From contig JAUIAM010000017.1 of the NCBI GenBank assembly GCA_030425485.1, forward strand, positions 1-64,000: 64,000 nucleotides of DNA, given 5' to 3'. Within the stretch, counting starts at the first letter, position 1. Every line of letters starts with the position of its first letter. Of this stretch, positions 33,687 to 41,141 are shown in pieces. The position numbers and the translations under genes are program-made. A model generated the notes under the pieces. It worked only from the letters and a program-made list of their open reading frames with translations, was not told the DNA's origin and did no database searches. The stretch is from Verrucomicrobiia bacterium (GTDB lineage: Bacteria; Verrucomicrobiota; Verrucomicrobiia; Opitutales; Cerasicoccaceae).

Positions 33687-34820
33687 TTAACTGTCTTTAA
33701 ATTTCTCGTGGATGATTTCTCCGTCCTTGGTGAGGAGGCAGCCCTTGAGGATATCGTCATCGAGCCGGTACTGGAAGTCGCCCGCCTCGGCGTCCCAAAA
33801 GTGTTCGAGGAAATGGTGGAGGTTTGAGGCCAGCATCTGGCTGGCGTGCTGGGCGTAGTAACCTTCGATATTCTCGTGGCCGATGATGCGCACGCCGTTG
33901 GCTGTGGTGACTTCCTGACCGTGGACAGCGCCCTCGACGTTGCCGCCCGTCTCTACCGCGAGGTCAACGATGATGCTGCCGGACTTCATCTGGCTGAGAA
34001 TATCTGCCGTGATGATTTTTGGAGCAGGGCGACCGAAAAGTTTTGCCGTGGTAATAACCACATCGGCCTGCGCGCAGGCCTTGGCCATGCCCTGACGTTG
34101 CTTGTCCATCTGCTCGGGCGTCAGCTCCTGAGCATAGCCCTGATCGGTCTGTCCGGTGTCGCCAAGATCGACCTTGACGAACTTCGCCCCGAGCGATTTG
34201 ACCTGCTCCTCGACCACGGGCCGAGTGTCAAAGGCCTCGACGCGTGCGCCGAGGCGCTTGGCCGTAGCGATGGCCTGCAGGCCTGCCACACCCACGCCGA
34301 TGATGAAGAACCGCGCGGGGGAAAGGGTGCCGGCAGGGGTCATCATCATGGGCAGAATCTTGCTCATGCGATTCGCGGCCAGGAGGACCGCCGCGTAGCC
34401 TGCCAGATTGGCCTGAGATGAGAGGGCGTCCATCTTCTGGGCCAGCGTGGTGCGGGGGATCATCTCCAGGCTGACAGCGTTTACCTTGGCCGCGGCCAGC
34501 TTGCCCAGTAGGTCCTTTTCATTAAAGGGGTCGAGGAAACTGAGGTGTAGGCTGCCGGGCTTTAGACGGGGGAGTTCAGCGGCGTCCGGTTTGCGCACGC
34601 GCATGACGATGTCCGCTCCGGCCAGGGCACTTTCGCGATCAGTGATAATCTCCGCTCCGGCCTCGCGGTAAAGCTCATCAGGGAGGTCGGCCTTGCTTCC
34701 ACTGCCGGATTCGACCTGCACCCGCAGGCCCAAGGCGGTGAATTTCCTGGCGACCTCAGGGGTCAGCGCGGTGCGGGTTTCTCTGGGGTCGGTTTCGCGG
34801 CTAACAAACAGGGTCTTCAT
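33687..34820 (-). CDS. pntAA: NAD(P)+ transhydrogenase subunit alpha 1 (NAD-binding domain I)
   Basis: Soluble domain I, 377 residues, related to alanine dehydrogenase. SRETDPRETRTALTPEV opens the protein, FIIGVGVAGLQAIATAKRLGARVEAFDTRP is the NAD-binding Rossmann stretch, and AQADVVITTAKLFGRPAPKIIT and SIIVDLAVETGGN are further family blocks. With pntAB and pntB it forms the complete three-subunit complex at the inner membrane, a main source of NADPH. First gene of the three-gene leftward operon. Confidence 0.96.
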   Translation of the reverse strand: MKTLFVSRETDPRETRTALTPEVARKFTALGLRVQVESGSGSKADLPDELYREAGAEIITDRESALAGADIVMRVRKPDAAELPRLKPGSLHLSFLDPFNEKDLLGKLAAAKVNAVSLEMIPRTTLAQKMDALSSQANLAGYAAVLLAANRMSKILPMMMTPAGTLSPARFFIIGVGVAGLQAIATAKRLGARVEAFDTRPVVEEQVKSLGAKFVKVDLGDTGQTDQGYAQELTPEQMDKQRQGMAKACAQADVVITTAKLFGRPAPKIITADILSQMKSGSIIVDLAVETGGNVEGAVHGQEVTTANGVRIIGHENIEGYYAQHASQMLASNLHHFLEHFWDAEAGDFQYRLDDDILKGCLLTKDGEIIHEKFKDS

Positions 34821-35059
34821 AACTGTCGTTTATGACTGGTATACGAATTAGTAGAAAACGCAATGGCAAAATGTGATATTTGTGTCGCTGGGCGTTGCGC
34901 TCGACCGATGTAATACCGTCTTCCCATTAAAAAGTCAGTGGGCGGGGGAGGGCAGCCATCCTTACCAAAACAGCCTATCGATGAAGCGGTATAAGCGCGT
35001 AGGCTGAAGCACCACCCGCTGTTAGACGGCGAGGTAGTTAATCCTTTCTTTGCATCCGC
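34821..35059. other. Intergenic region upstream of pntAA
   Basis: No gene is supported. The tract lies between pntAA and the 171-bp palindromic element and should contain the pnt promoter in the AT-richer 50 bases before pntAA. Beyond these 239 bases the element fills the remaining space to the dehydrogenase gene. Confidence 0.5.
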
Positions 35060-35230
35060 GGCCTAGGCCGTGTTTTCAAATTCATCAAGGTCGGTAGAAA
35101 AGGGTCTTTTCGCGTCTTTTTCCGTTTTCTCAGTTCATGAATCTGGATTCACACCACTTCGAAAGCCGAAAAAATCCTCAAAATTACCTCTTTTTCCCTC
35201 GTTTCTTAATTTGAAGACACACCCTAGGCC
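35060..35230. repeat. 171-bp imperfect palindromic element with terminal inverted repeats (complete copy 2)
   Basis: The ends are GGCCTAGG (35060-35067) and CCTAGGCC (35223-35230). The terminal match continues as CCGTGTTTTCAAATT on the left against GTGTGTCTTCAAATT on the right arm, so about 24 bp are imperfect inverted repeats. The exact centre is the palindrome GAATC-TG-GATTC (35139-35150), and the arms between share TTTT/AAAA-rich blocks, so the whole element can fold back. Bases 35101-35221 equal 1-121. No transposase is encoded; size and structure suggest a MITE-like or structured-RNA repeat. The stop codon of the dehydrogenase lies inside its right end. Confidence 0.85.
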
Positions 35231-36219
35231 ATGGTTTTCAGGGCCTGGGCAGTGACTTCGTGTTGCAGGGGCCTGCCGCTGAGAAGGCGCTCGCACTCCT
35301 CGACCATGTATCCGCCCATGCGCTGGCATTCATTGCCGACGCTGCCCGCGATGTGCGGGGTCAAATGGACGTTGGCTAAGTCCCAGAAGGGGTGATCGGA
35401 GGGGGTGGGCTCATCGGTGGTGACGTCGAGCAGGGCTTCAAGGTCTGTGCGTTGGCGCAGAACCGTGGCCAGGGCGTCTTCGTCAATCACGGCGCCGCGA
35501 GACGTGTTTATCAGCGTGGCTCCTTGTTTCATCCGCTCCAGCAGGGATTGAGTAATCATTTTCTGCGTTTCGGGCAGGCTGGGGGTGTGCAGGCTGATGA
35601 CGTCCGCGGTGGAAAAAAGCGTTTCGAGGTCTACGAGCTTCACCCCGAGGGCCTGTGCCTGCTCCCCGGCGCAGAATGGGTCGTAGGCGATGACCTTGAT
35701 CTGGTGAGCCTTGAGGCGTTCCGCGACCATGCGCCCGATCTCACCGAGGGATACCAGGCCGACGGTGCTGCCGTAGGCACCGGGCAGGGTGAGGTCTCGC
35801 TGCCAGGTGCGCTCTGCCTTCTGGCGGCGTGTTGTGGGCCAGAAATGCTTGAGTGAAAGGATGATGGCGGCGTGGGAAAACTCGGCTACCGGCACGGCGT
35901 TGGCCCGCCAGGAAGAGGATATACCGACTCCGCGCTCCTGAGCGGCGTCGGTGTAGAACTTTCTGATGCTGCCTGCTCCATAGAAGACATGCCGCAGCTT
36001 GGGGCAGGCCAGGAGAAAGGCCTCATCCATCAGCGCCATCCCCCATCCAGAGAAAACGTATTCTACGTCGGCCAGCAGGTTCTTGTGCTCCTGCCAGGTG
36101 TCATGGCACAAGCGGGTGGGTATGACGTCCGTAAGCTCCTGGATACGTGCCAGTTGCTCTGGTGAATAGATGTTCTCAAAGGAATACTCGCTGAGGATAA
36201 ATATGCTCTTCGGCTTCAT
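35224..36219 (-). CDS. D-isomer-specific 2-hydroxyacid dehydrogenase family protein
   Basis: NAD-dependent oxidoreductase of 331 residues. The Rossmann domain shows TVGLVSLGEIGRMVAERL (the usual Gly-x-Gly-x-x-Gly has its first Gly replaced by Ser). INTSRGAVID provides the substrate-binding Arg, and LTPHIAGS the catalytic His; LDVTTDEP carries the Glu region. Substrate unknown. The stop codon TAG (35226-35224) is part of the GGCCTAGG end of the palindromic element, so the C-terminus may have been changed by its insertion. No partner gene is close. Confidence 0.88.
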   Translation of the reverse strand: MKPKSIFILSEYSFENIYSPEQLARIQELTDVIPTRLCHDTWQEHKNLLADVEYVFSGWGMALMDEAFLLACPKLRHVFYGAGSIRKFYTDAAQERGVGISSSWRANAVPVAEFSHAAIILSLKHFWPTTRRQKAERTWQRDLTLPGAYGSTVGLVSLGEIGRMVAERLKAHQIKVIAYDPFCAGEQAQALGVKLVDLETLFSTADVISLHTPSLPETQKMITQSLLERMKQGATLINTSRGAVIDEDALATVLRQRTDLEALLDVTTDEPTPSDHPFWDLANVHLTPHIAGSVGNECQRMGGYMVEECERLLSGRPLQHEVTAQALKTMA

Positions 36220-36408
36220 GCTGTGTGAAAATCGCGGTCAACAAATGTGGCGCAAATCACGGCCTAGATTGTCGAACCTTGACCGTAGAGACAAGGCATC
36301 AACCATCATATATGATTTTGCCATCCCGATCATAATTGGCCAAATCCTCAGCGGTGCAAGCACTGATAATGCTGAGGTTCACACATCTCGGCCGCCGGGG
36401 ACAGGCGC
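36220..36408. other. Intergenic gap without recognised content
   Basis: A stretch of 189 bases between the start of the dehydrogenase gene and the stop of the protease gene. It should contain the dehydrogenase promoter. No hairpin, repeat or small gene stands out. Confidence 0.35.
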
Positions 36409-37752
36409 CTAATAGCCTCGCAGCCGACCTTCCCAATCGTCTACGTTGTTGGAAAGGTAGTCGCGGATTTTCAGCTCGCGCTCGATTTCTTCTTTAAAGA
36501 AAGGGTAGATGTCATGGCGGCGAATGGTACCACCATTTTCGTCATGCAGATACTGGCTGTACTTTTGGTAGGTTTCGTCCTGGATGAGCCCGTTCAGGCG
36601 TCGCGAGACGGTGATGGACACGCGGGCAATGACGTCGCGCCCGGCTTTGCCCTGCACACTTCCGCGCTCAATCTGATTGATGGCGTCATTGATAATAATG
36701 GAAAGGTCCCGGTCTTCGGTCCAGTCGTTGTTGTTGGTATAGAGGAATTGGGCGATGTGCATGCGCTGCTCCTGGAAGGCTTCAAACTCACTGAACTGGC
36801 GGCAGAACTTTCGCAGATCGATCTGGTACCAGTCCTTGGCTGAGTCGATACGGTAGCCGAAGTAGCGTACGGTATCCTTGATGGCTGATCGCTCGCGCTT
36901 GAAGGATTCCTCGTCGAAATAGGAGTCGATATCCACGCGCTGAATGTAGCTGAGCACTCCGATGACTTTTCCGCTCTCTATGTGGATGATGGGGCTGCCA
37001 CTGTTGCCCACGTAAATGGGGGCATTGTGCTCGATCTTGGTGGGGCCGACGCCGACGACCTCGCCTTCGGTCCAGATCATGGTGCCGCCGCCCTTGCTAT
37101 TGCCGGGGATAACGATGGAGTCCCCGCTTTGGACGTTCTGGCCGACATTGGGGTCGAAGCTCAGGGCAATGTCCGCGTACGCATCCTGTTCGGCAAAGCG
37201 GATGATGGCCAGGTCATGATCGGTGGCACCAAAGATGGATTGCAGGGTGAGCTCACTGCCGTCAATGGTCTTGGCCTTTAAGTCCCGGAGACCGTTCCCC
37301 ATGCTGTTGGCGGCGTCCGCGCTGGCGAGTACGTGGACGTTTGTCACGAGAAAGGGGATGTTCTCAATGGTGCAGATAAAGCCCGTGCCGCTGCCGTTAC
37401 CACCTTGGATCAGGACGAGGGCGGGCTGGTAGTCTGCGTTGTCATAGCCTGTATATGTTCGGTTGCGTTTTGCTTCTTCCTGTGCCTTCTTTTGGGCCTC
37501 AGCCGACTCCTTTTTCAGGCGCAGAATTTCCTCCAATTGCTCAATGCTGAGATCGCTATAAGGCGCTTCGGGGTTGCCATCCGGGGTGGGTTCTTCTGTT
37601 TCCGGCTCCTTCCAGGGGTCATTATTGCGGGGCAGCGGGTTATCCCGATCTGGCTGGCTGGGTACGAGGTAGTCGAGCTGAGCGTGCAGCCATGTGCTGG
37701 GAATTCCCAGCACCAGAAACATAATGAGATGGATGGATTTAAGATGGCTCAT
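36409..37752 (-). CDS. Secreted trypsin-like serine protease
   Basis: 447 residues from MSHLKSIHLIMFLVLG, with a signal peptide ending near Ala24-Gln25. A Pro/Glu-rich linker and an Arg/Lys/Glu-rich coiled-coil segment (about residues 68-97) precede a chymotrypsin-fold domain: His140 in TNVHVLA, Asp180 in ATDHDLAII and Ser251 in VGNSGSPI form the triad. No PDZ domain follows; instead there is a helical C-terminal region of about 180 residues with no recognised fold. It probably acts in the periplasm or outside the cell. Upstream is a 94-base gap to the divergent tatD gene; the longer in-frame start is leader. Confidence 0.87.
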   Translation of the reverse strand: MSHLKSIHLIMFLVLGIPSTWLHAQLDYLVPSQPDRDNPLPRNNDPWKEPETEEPTPDGNPEAPYSDLSIEQLEEILRLKKESAEAQKKAQEEAKRNRTYTGYDNADYQPALVLIQGGNGSGTGFICTIENIPFLVTNVHVLASADAANSMGNGLRDLKAKTIDGSELTLQSIFGATDHDLAIIRFAEQDAYADIALSFDPNVGQNVQSGDSIVIPGNSKGGGTMIWTEGEVVGVGPTKIEHNAPIYVGNSGSPIIHIESGKVIGVLSYIQRVDIDSYFDEESFKRERSAIKDTVRYFGYRIDSAKDWYQIDLRKFCRQFSEFEAFQEQRMHIAQFLYTNNNDWTEDRDLSIIINDAINQIERGSVQGKAGRDVIARVSITVSRRLNGLIQDETYQKYSQYLHDENGGTIRRHDIYPFFKEEIERELKIRDYLSNNVDDWEGRLRGY

Positions 37753-37846
37753 TCCAGATTGTATCAAAAGTAACTCAATCTGGGTTTTCAACTTTTTTTG
37801 ACCGCTATCTGCTTGAAGACTGATACGCTTGCCGCATCGTGGGCGC

Positions 37847-38644
37847 ATGGATTTAATCGATAGCCACTGCCATCTGGAGAGTTTTTATGCCAAGGGAGAA
37901 CTCGACACTGCCTTGGCAGGGGCAGCCGAGGCAGGAGTAAAGCGGCTCATCACGATCGGGACCAGTACTGATGATTGGCCGCTGTATCAGCGCTTGGCGA
38001 CTGAGTACGCTGGCCAGATCGACTGGACCGTCGGGCTGCACCCCTGCGATGTCGCACAGGACTGGCAGCGGCAGCTCGATCAACTGCCCGGCTACTGCGA
38101 GGCGGGCACGCGCCCGGTGGCCTTGGGGGAGATTGGGCTGGACTACTTTCACCTTCCCAAGGATGAGGTGGTGGCGGCGGAGTTGAAAGTCTGGCAGGAG
38201 GCAGCCTTTCGCCGCCAGCTCGACCTCGCCACGCGCTACGCATTGCCTATTGTGGTCCACTCGCGCAACGCCTTTGCCGATTGCCTGCGGGTCATCGACG
38301 ACCACGGCTTTCCTTGGGAGCGTGTCGTGCTGCACTGTTTCGCCGACGGGGCGGAGGAGATGCGTGCGCTTAACAAGCGCGGTGGCCGTGGTTCGTTTAC
38401 CGGGATTGTTACCTATAAAAGTGCTCAGAACGTGCGTGAGGCCTGCCGGGAGCAAGGGCTGGGTAAGCTGATGGTCGAGACCGACGCCCCGTATCTGGCA
38501 CCGGTGCCGCACCGGGGGAAACGCTGCGAGCCCGCTATGGTGCGGGCAACGGCTGAATTTATCGCCCGGGAATTCGAGCTGTCACTGGATGAGCTTGCCG
38601 CGCAGGTGACGGCCAATACCGTTGCTTTCTTCGGGCTGGATTAA
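37847..38644 (+). CDS. tatD: TatD-family metal-dependent deoxyribonuclease
   Basis: TIM-barrel hydrolase of 265 residues with the metal site DSHCHLE at the N-terminus (His7, His9), GEIGLDYF, VVHSRNAF and VLHCFADG for further metal ligands, and VETDAPYLAP near the end. TatD proteins act as 3'-5' DNA exonucleases or tRNA-quality enzymes. The ATG at 37847 fixes the usual start; the 94-base gap to the divergent protease gene should carry its promoter. Confidence 0.94.
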   Translation: MDLIDSHCHLESFYAKGELDTALAGAAEAGVKRLITIGTSTDDWPLYQRLATEYAGQIDWTVGLHPCDVAQDWQRQLDQLPGYCEAGTRPVALGEIGLDYFHLPKDEVVAAELKVWQEAAFRRQLDLATRYALPIVVHSRNAFADCLRVIDDHGFPWERVVLHCFADGAEEMRALNKRGGRGSFTGIVTYKSAQNVREACREQGLGKLMVETDAPYLAPVPHRGKRCEPAMVRATAEFIAREFELSLDELAAQVTANTVAFFGLD

Positions 38645-38656
38645 GTGTAGACGGGC

Positions 38657-39250
38657 CTACGGGTCCGAACTCCCTGCGGCGGGGGCTTCGACCGAGTCAT
38701 TGATTTTTCTCAGCTCTCCCTGGATGACGAGCATGACGGGGCCTTCCTCCATCTCGACTTGCTCGAAGCCTTCTATGATAAGGTACGTGCCGTCGGATTT
38801 ACTGACGATGGTATCGGAGAGTTTCTTGGCTGTAAAGGTGTCGTCGTCCTGAGCAAGCCAGTTGATGGAGTTGCCATCGTCGCTGATCTTGGCCGCGTAG
38901 AGGTGGAGGGTGTCTTCCTGCTCGATTTCGCTATAGATGCGTCCGTTGACGACGAATGTTTTCGACTCTGAGTAGCTGATGCGTCCCATCGAGGCGATGA
39001 CAGCTTGCCCCTTGAGGATGCGCTTTCCCTTGTCGTCGCGATCCCACCAGTACTGCTGTTCGACTTCGAGCCGCTGGAGTACCTGCCGGGTGAGCGTGCG
39101 GATCTCGTAGCTGCCTGCCCAGCGTCCCACATAGCGATTCATGACGGCATCGAGCTCTTCGGCGCTACGCTTGATCGGCGCATCGGCTTGGGCAAAGACA
39201 GGGGTGCAGAGGGCGAGTAGGCCAAGGACCAGAATCAAGTTGCGAAGCAT
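38657..39250 (-). CDS. Hypothetical secreted protein
   Basis: 197 residues from MLRNLILVLGLLALCTPVFAQ, with a clear signal peptide cleaved near residue 20. The mature part (NRYVGRWAGSYEIRT at its start) looks like a small beta-barrel, lipocalin-like or DUF1579-like, with alternating strands; this is a guess from pattern only. It lies convergent to tatD, with 12 bases between the coding ends, and divergent from the MazG-like gene 64 bases away. Function unknown. Confidence 0.72.
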   Translation of the reverse strand: MLRNLILVLGLLALCTPVFAQADAPIKRSAEELDAVMNRYVGRWAGSYEIRTLTRQVLQRLEVEQQYWWDRDDKGKRILKGQAVIASMGRISYSESKTFVVNGRIYSEIEQEDTLHLYAAKISDDGNSINWLAQDDDTFTAKKLSDTIVSKSDGTYLIIEGFEQVEMEEGPVMLVIQGELRKINDSVEAPAAGSSDP

Positions 39251-39314
39251 TGGGCATGAGCATGGCATAAACTTTGCCATTGGCAAGTAAGAGCGTATCG
39301 CGTAAGGCTTCGGC

Positions 39315-39680
39315 ATGTCCGATTCCGATACGAGTATTGCCGAGTTGAAGCAGCGAGTGGCCGATTTCGCGACCGAGCGAGACTGGCAGCAATTTCATTC
39401 GCCGAAAAACCTGAGTATGGCGCTGGCGGCGGAAGCGGGGGAACTGATGGAACATTTCCTCTGGGCGGACGCGGAGGCGTCCTACGAAACGGCAGCGTCG
39501 GAAGCCAAGCGCGGTAAAATCAAAGACGAGCTGGCCGATGTGGTCATCTACGCGCTGGAGTTTGCCAATGTGACGGGGATCGACTTAAGCGAGGCGATCC
39601 GAGTCAAGATGCAGCAAAACGCCCGCAAGTACCCGGTGGAAAAAGCCAAGGGGCGTTCCGAGAAATACGACGAGCTGTAG
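39315..39680 (+). CDS. MazG-like nucleotide pyrophosphohydrolase
   Basis: All-alpha NTP pyrophosphatase of 121 residues, similar to the dCTPase/RS21-C6 branch. LAAEAGELMEHFLWA and KDELADVVIYALEFAN hold the Glu-x-x-Glu and Glu-x-x-Asp metal ligands. Such enzymes hydrolyse non-canonical or excess dNTPs to monophosphates, protecting DNA. It is a single gene with a 64-base upstream gap shared with the divergent secreted protein. Confidence 0.9.
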   Translation: MSDSDTSIAELKQRVADFATERDWQQFHSPKNLSMALAAEAGELMEHFLWADAEASYETAASEAKRGKIKDELADVVIYALEFANVTGIDLSEAIRVKMQQNARKYPVEKAKGRSEKYDEL

Positions 39681-39699
39681 GGCGATTTGCTCGTACTTT

Positions 39700-39795
39700 A
39701 GCAAAGCTTTATCTCACGCTAAGCCCGCAGAGATCGCAAAGGCGGGATGGGCAGGTTGGCTTGTTGCGCGTTGCGCTCTTTGCGCGAGTTGGCAT
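39700..39795. repeat. Dispersed intergenic repeat phrase (cacgctaagcccgcagagatcgcaaaggcg)
   Basis: The text tatctcacgctaagcccgcagagatcgcaaaggcgggatgg resembles cctcacgcaaagccgcgaaggcgcaaag near 5570, both of the cacgcaaag-type intergenic repeats. It lies between the MazG-like gene and the microprotein gene. No coding potential is supported. Confidence 0.4.
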
Positions 39796-39801
39796 TTCCT
39801 G

Positions 39802-39894
39802 CTAGAGCAGGTACATGCCGAGCAGTCCGAGGGCGAAGAGCACGAGCAGGACGGAGAGGGCGGTGGCTTCCTGGCGGGTGAGCTTGAGGGGCAT
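39802..39894 (-). CDS. Candidate 30-residue membrane microprotein
   Basis: An ATG two bases after the DUF1501 stop opens a 30-codon frame: charged N-terminus (MPLKLTRQEATAL), then one hydrophobic helix of about 17 residues (SVLLVLFALGLLGMYLL) and the stop TAG. The spacing suggests translational coupling to DUF1501. The arrangement of short basic head plus single helix is typical of small inner-membrane proteins. It is below the usual gene-finder size limit, so it is probably unannotated. Whether it is expressed cannot be known from sequence. Confidence 0.5.
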   Translation of the reverse strand: MPLKLTRQEATALSVLLVLFALGLLGMYLL

Positions 39895-39896
39895 GG

Positions 39897-41138
39897 CTAG
39901 ACGAAGTTCAGGGGAAGGAAGGGCTTTTCGATCACTTTGGTGGGGTCACTCTTGAGCCAGTTATTGAGTACGGTGGAGTACACTTGGCGGAAGTCGGTGC
40001 TGTATTTCAAGTCCTGATTGTGCTCGATGTCCAGACTAGGCGGTGTGCCGACGAGCGTGTCTTTGACTCCGCTGCCCATGACGAATAGCGGGGCGGAGGT
40101 GCCGTGGTCGGTGCCACTGCTTTTGTTTTCGCTCGGGCGGCGTCCAAACTCAGAGAAAGTCATGGTCAAGACCTGATCGTTAAGCTTGTGAGCTTCGAGG
40201 TCGGTCTGGAAAGCGTTGAGCGCGCTCGATAGTTGGCCAAGCAGTCTGGCGTGCGAGCCCAGTTGGTTGGCATGGGTGTCGAAGCCCCCATGTTTGACGA
40301 AGTAAACGCGCGTTTCCAAACCAGCGGATATGAGAGCCGCGACGCGCTTGAGGGATTGGGCCAGCGCATCATTCTGGTACTTTGCCATGGGCTTGTATTG
40401 GTTGATGACGTTGGAGACGCGCTGCTCGGTGACGAGCGTATCCATGAGTGTTTGCTCAAGGTAGCCAGCGTTGCCCTCTTGCAGGTCCTGGCTGATGATG
40501 CCTTCGAGTAACTCGGTACTGGGGTCGCGCCGGGCGTTATAGTTGCCCCGCGCAGGCATGCCAAAAATGTTATGCGGTACCTGGGATAGGCAGGCCTGGG
40601 GAAGCTCTCCGCCGATGTGGACGGCGTTGGGGTCGGAGGACTCGGGGCTGCCTGCGCAAGTGGCATCAAGGTAGCGGCCAACCCAGCCGGTATAGCTGGT
40701 GTCGTTGCTGTCCACTGCGGTCTCCCAGATTTCGGTTGAGCGGAAGTGGCTGCGGTTGGGGTTGGGGTAGCCGACGTTTTGGACGATGGAGAGCTTACCG
40801 TTTTTCCAGAGTTCGGACATCTCGACCATGTCCGGATGCAGGGCGGTGTTACCATCGAGCTTTAGAAGGTCGTTGGCCTTGAGCGCGATGTTTGGGCGCA
40901 GCTTGTAGTACTGGTCGTCCTGAAACGGGATGACGGTGTTTAGCCCGTCATTGCCTCCGGCCAGTTGGACGAGGACAAGGATGCTGCGGTCACGCTCGGC
41001 AATGGGCACCTGAGCGGCGATGGAGCGCGTGAGAAAAGCGGGGGCCATCCCGCTGAAGGCGAGCAAGCCCATGCCACTGACCGAGCTGCGAAGGAATTCC
41101 CGACGGGTGAGCGGGAGGCTGGGCTGTGAACTTTTCAT
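39897..41138 (-). CDS. DUF1501 domain-containing protein (TAT-exported)
   Basis: 413 residues. LTRREFLRSSVSGMGLLAFSG is a twin-arginine signal, followed by the DUF1501 (sulfatase-like) hallmarks QLAGGNDGLNTVIPF, HFRSTEIWETA and the C-terminal MTFSEFGRRPSENKSSGTDHGTSAPLFVMG. Proteins of this family are abundant in Planctomycetota and Verrucomicrobiota and usually pair with DUF1800 genes; their role in the envelope is not established. It begins 3 bases after the DUF1800 gene ends, so the two are co-translated. Confidence 0.92.
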   Translation of the reverse strand: MKSSQPSLPLTRREFLRSSVSGMGLLAFSGMAPAFLTRSIAAQVPIAERDRSILVLVQLAGGNDGLNTVIPFQDDQYYKLRPNIALKANDLLKLDGNTALHPDMVEMSELWKNGKLSIVQNVGYPNPNRSHFRSTEIWETAVDSNDTSYTGWVGRYLDATCAGSPESSDPNAVHIGGELPQACLSQVPHNIFGMPARGNYNARRDPSTELLEGIISQDLQEGNAGYLEQTLMDTLVTEQRVSNVINQYKPMAKYQNDALAQSLKRVAALISAGLETRVYFVKHGGFDTHANQLGSHARLLGQLSSALNAFQTDLEAHKLNDQVLTMTFSEFGRRPSENKSSGTDHGTSAPLFVMGSGVKDTLVGTPPSLDIEHNQDLKYSTDFRQVYSTVLNNWLKSDPTKVIEKPFLPLNFV

Positions 41139-41141
41139 GGC

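Noticed and set aside
34821-35059. Possible tRNA or small RNA gene before pntAA
   Set aside because: I looked for a cloverleaf and T-loop and found none. The tract has no convincing structure.
35070-35255. Short rightward open frame across the palindromic element
   Set aside because: It follows the repeat rather than a gene; the sequence is low-complexity, and no conservation can be argued beyond the repeat itself.
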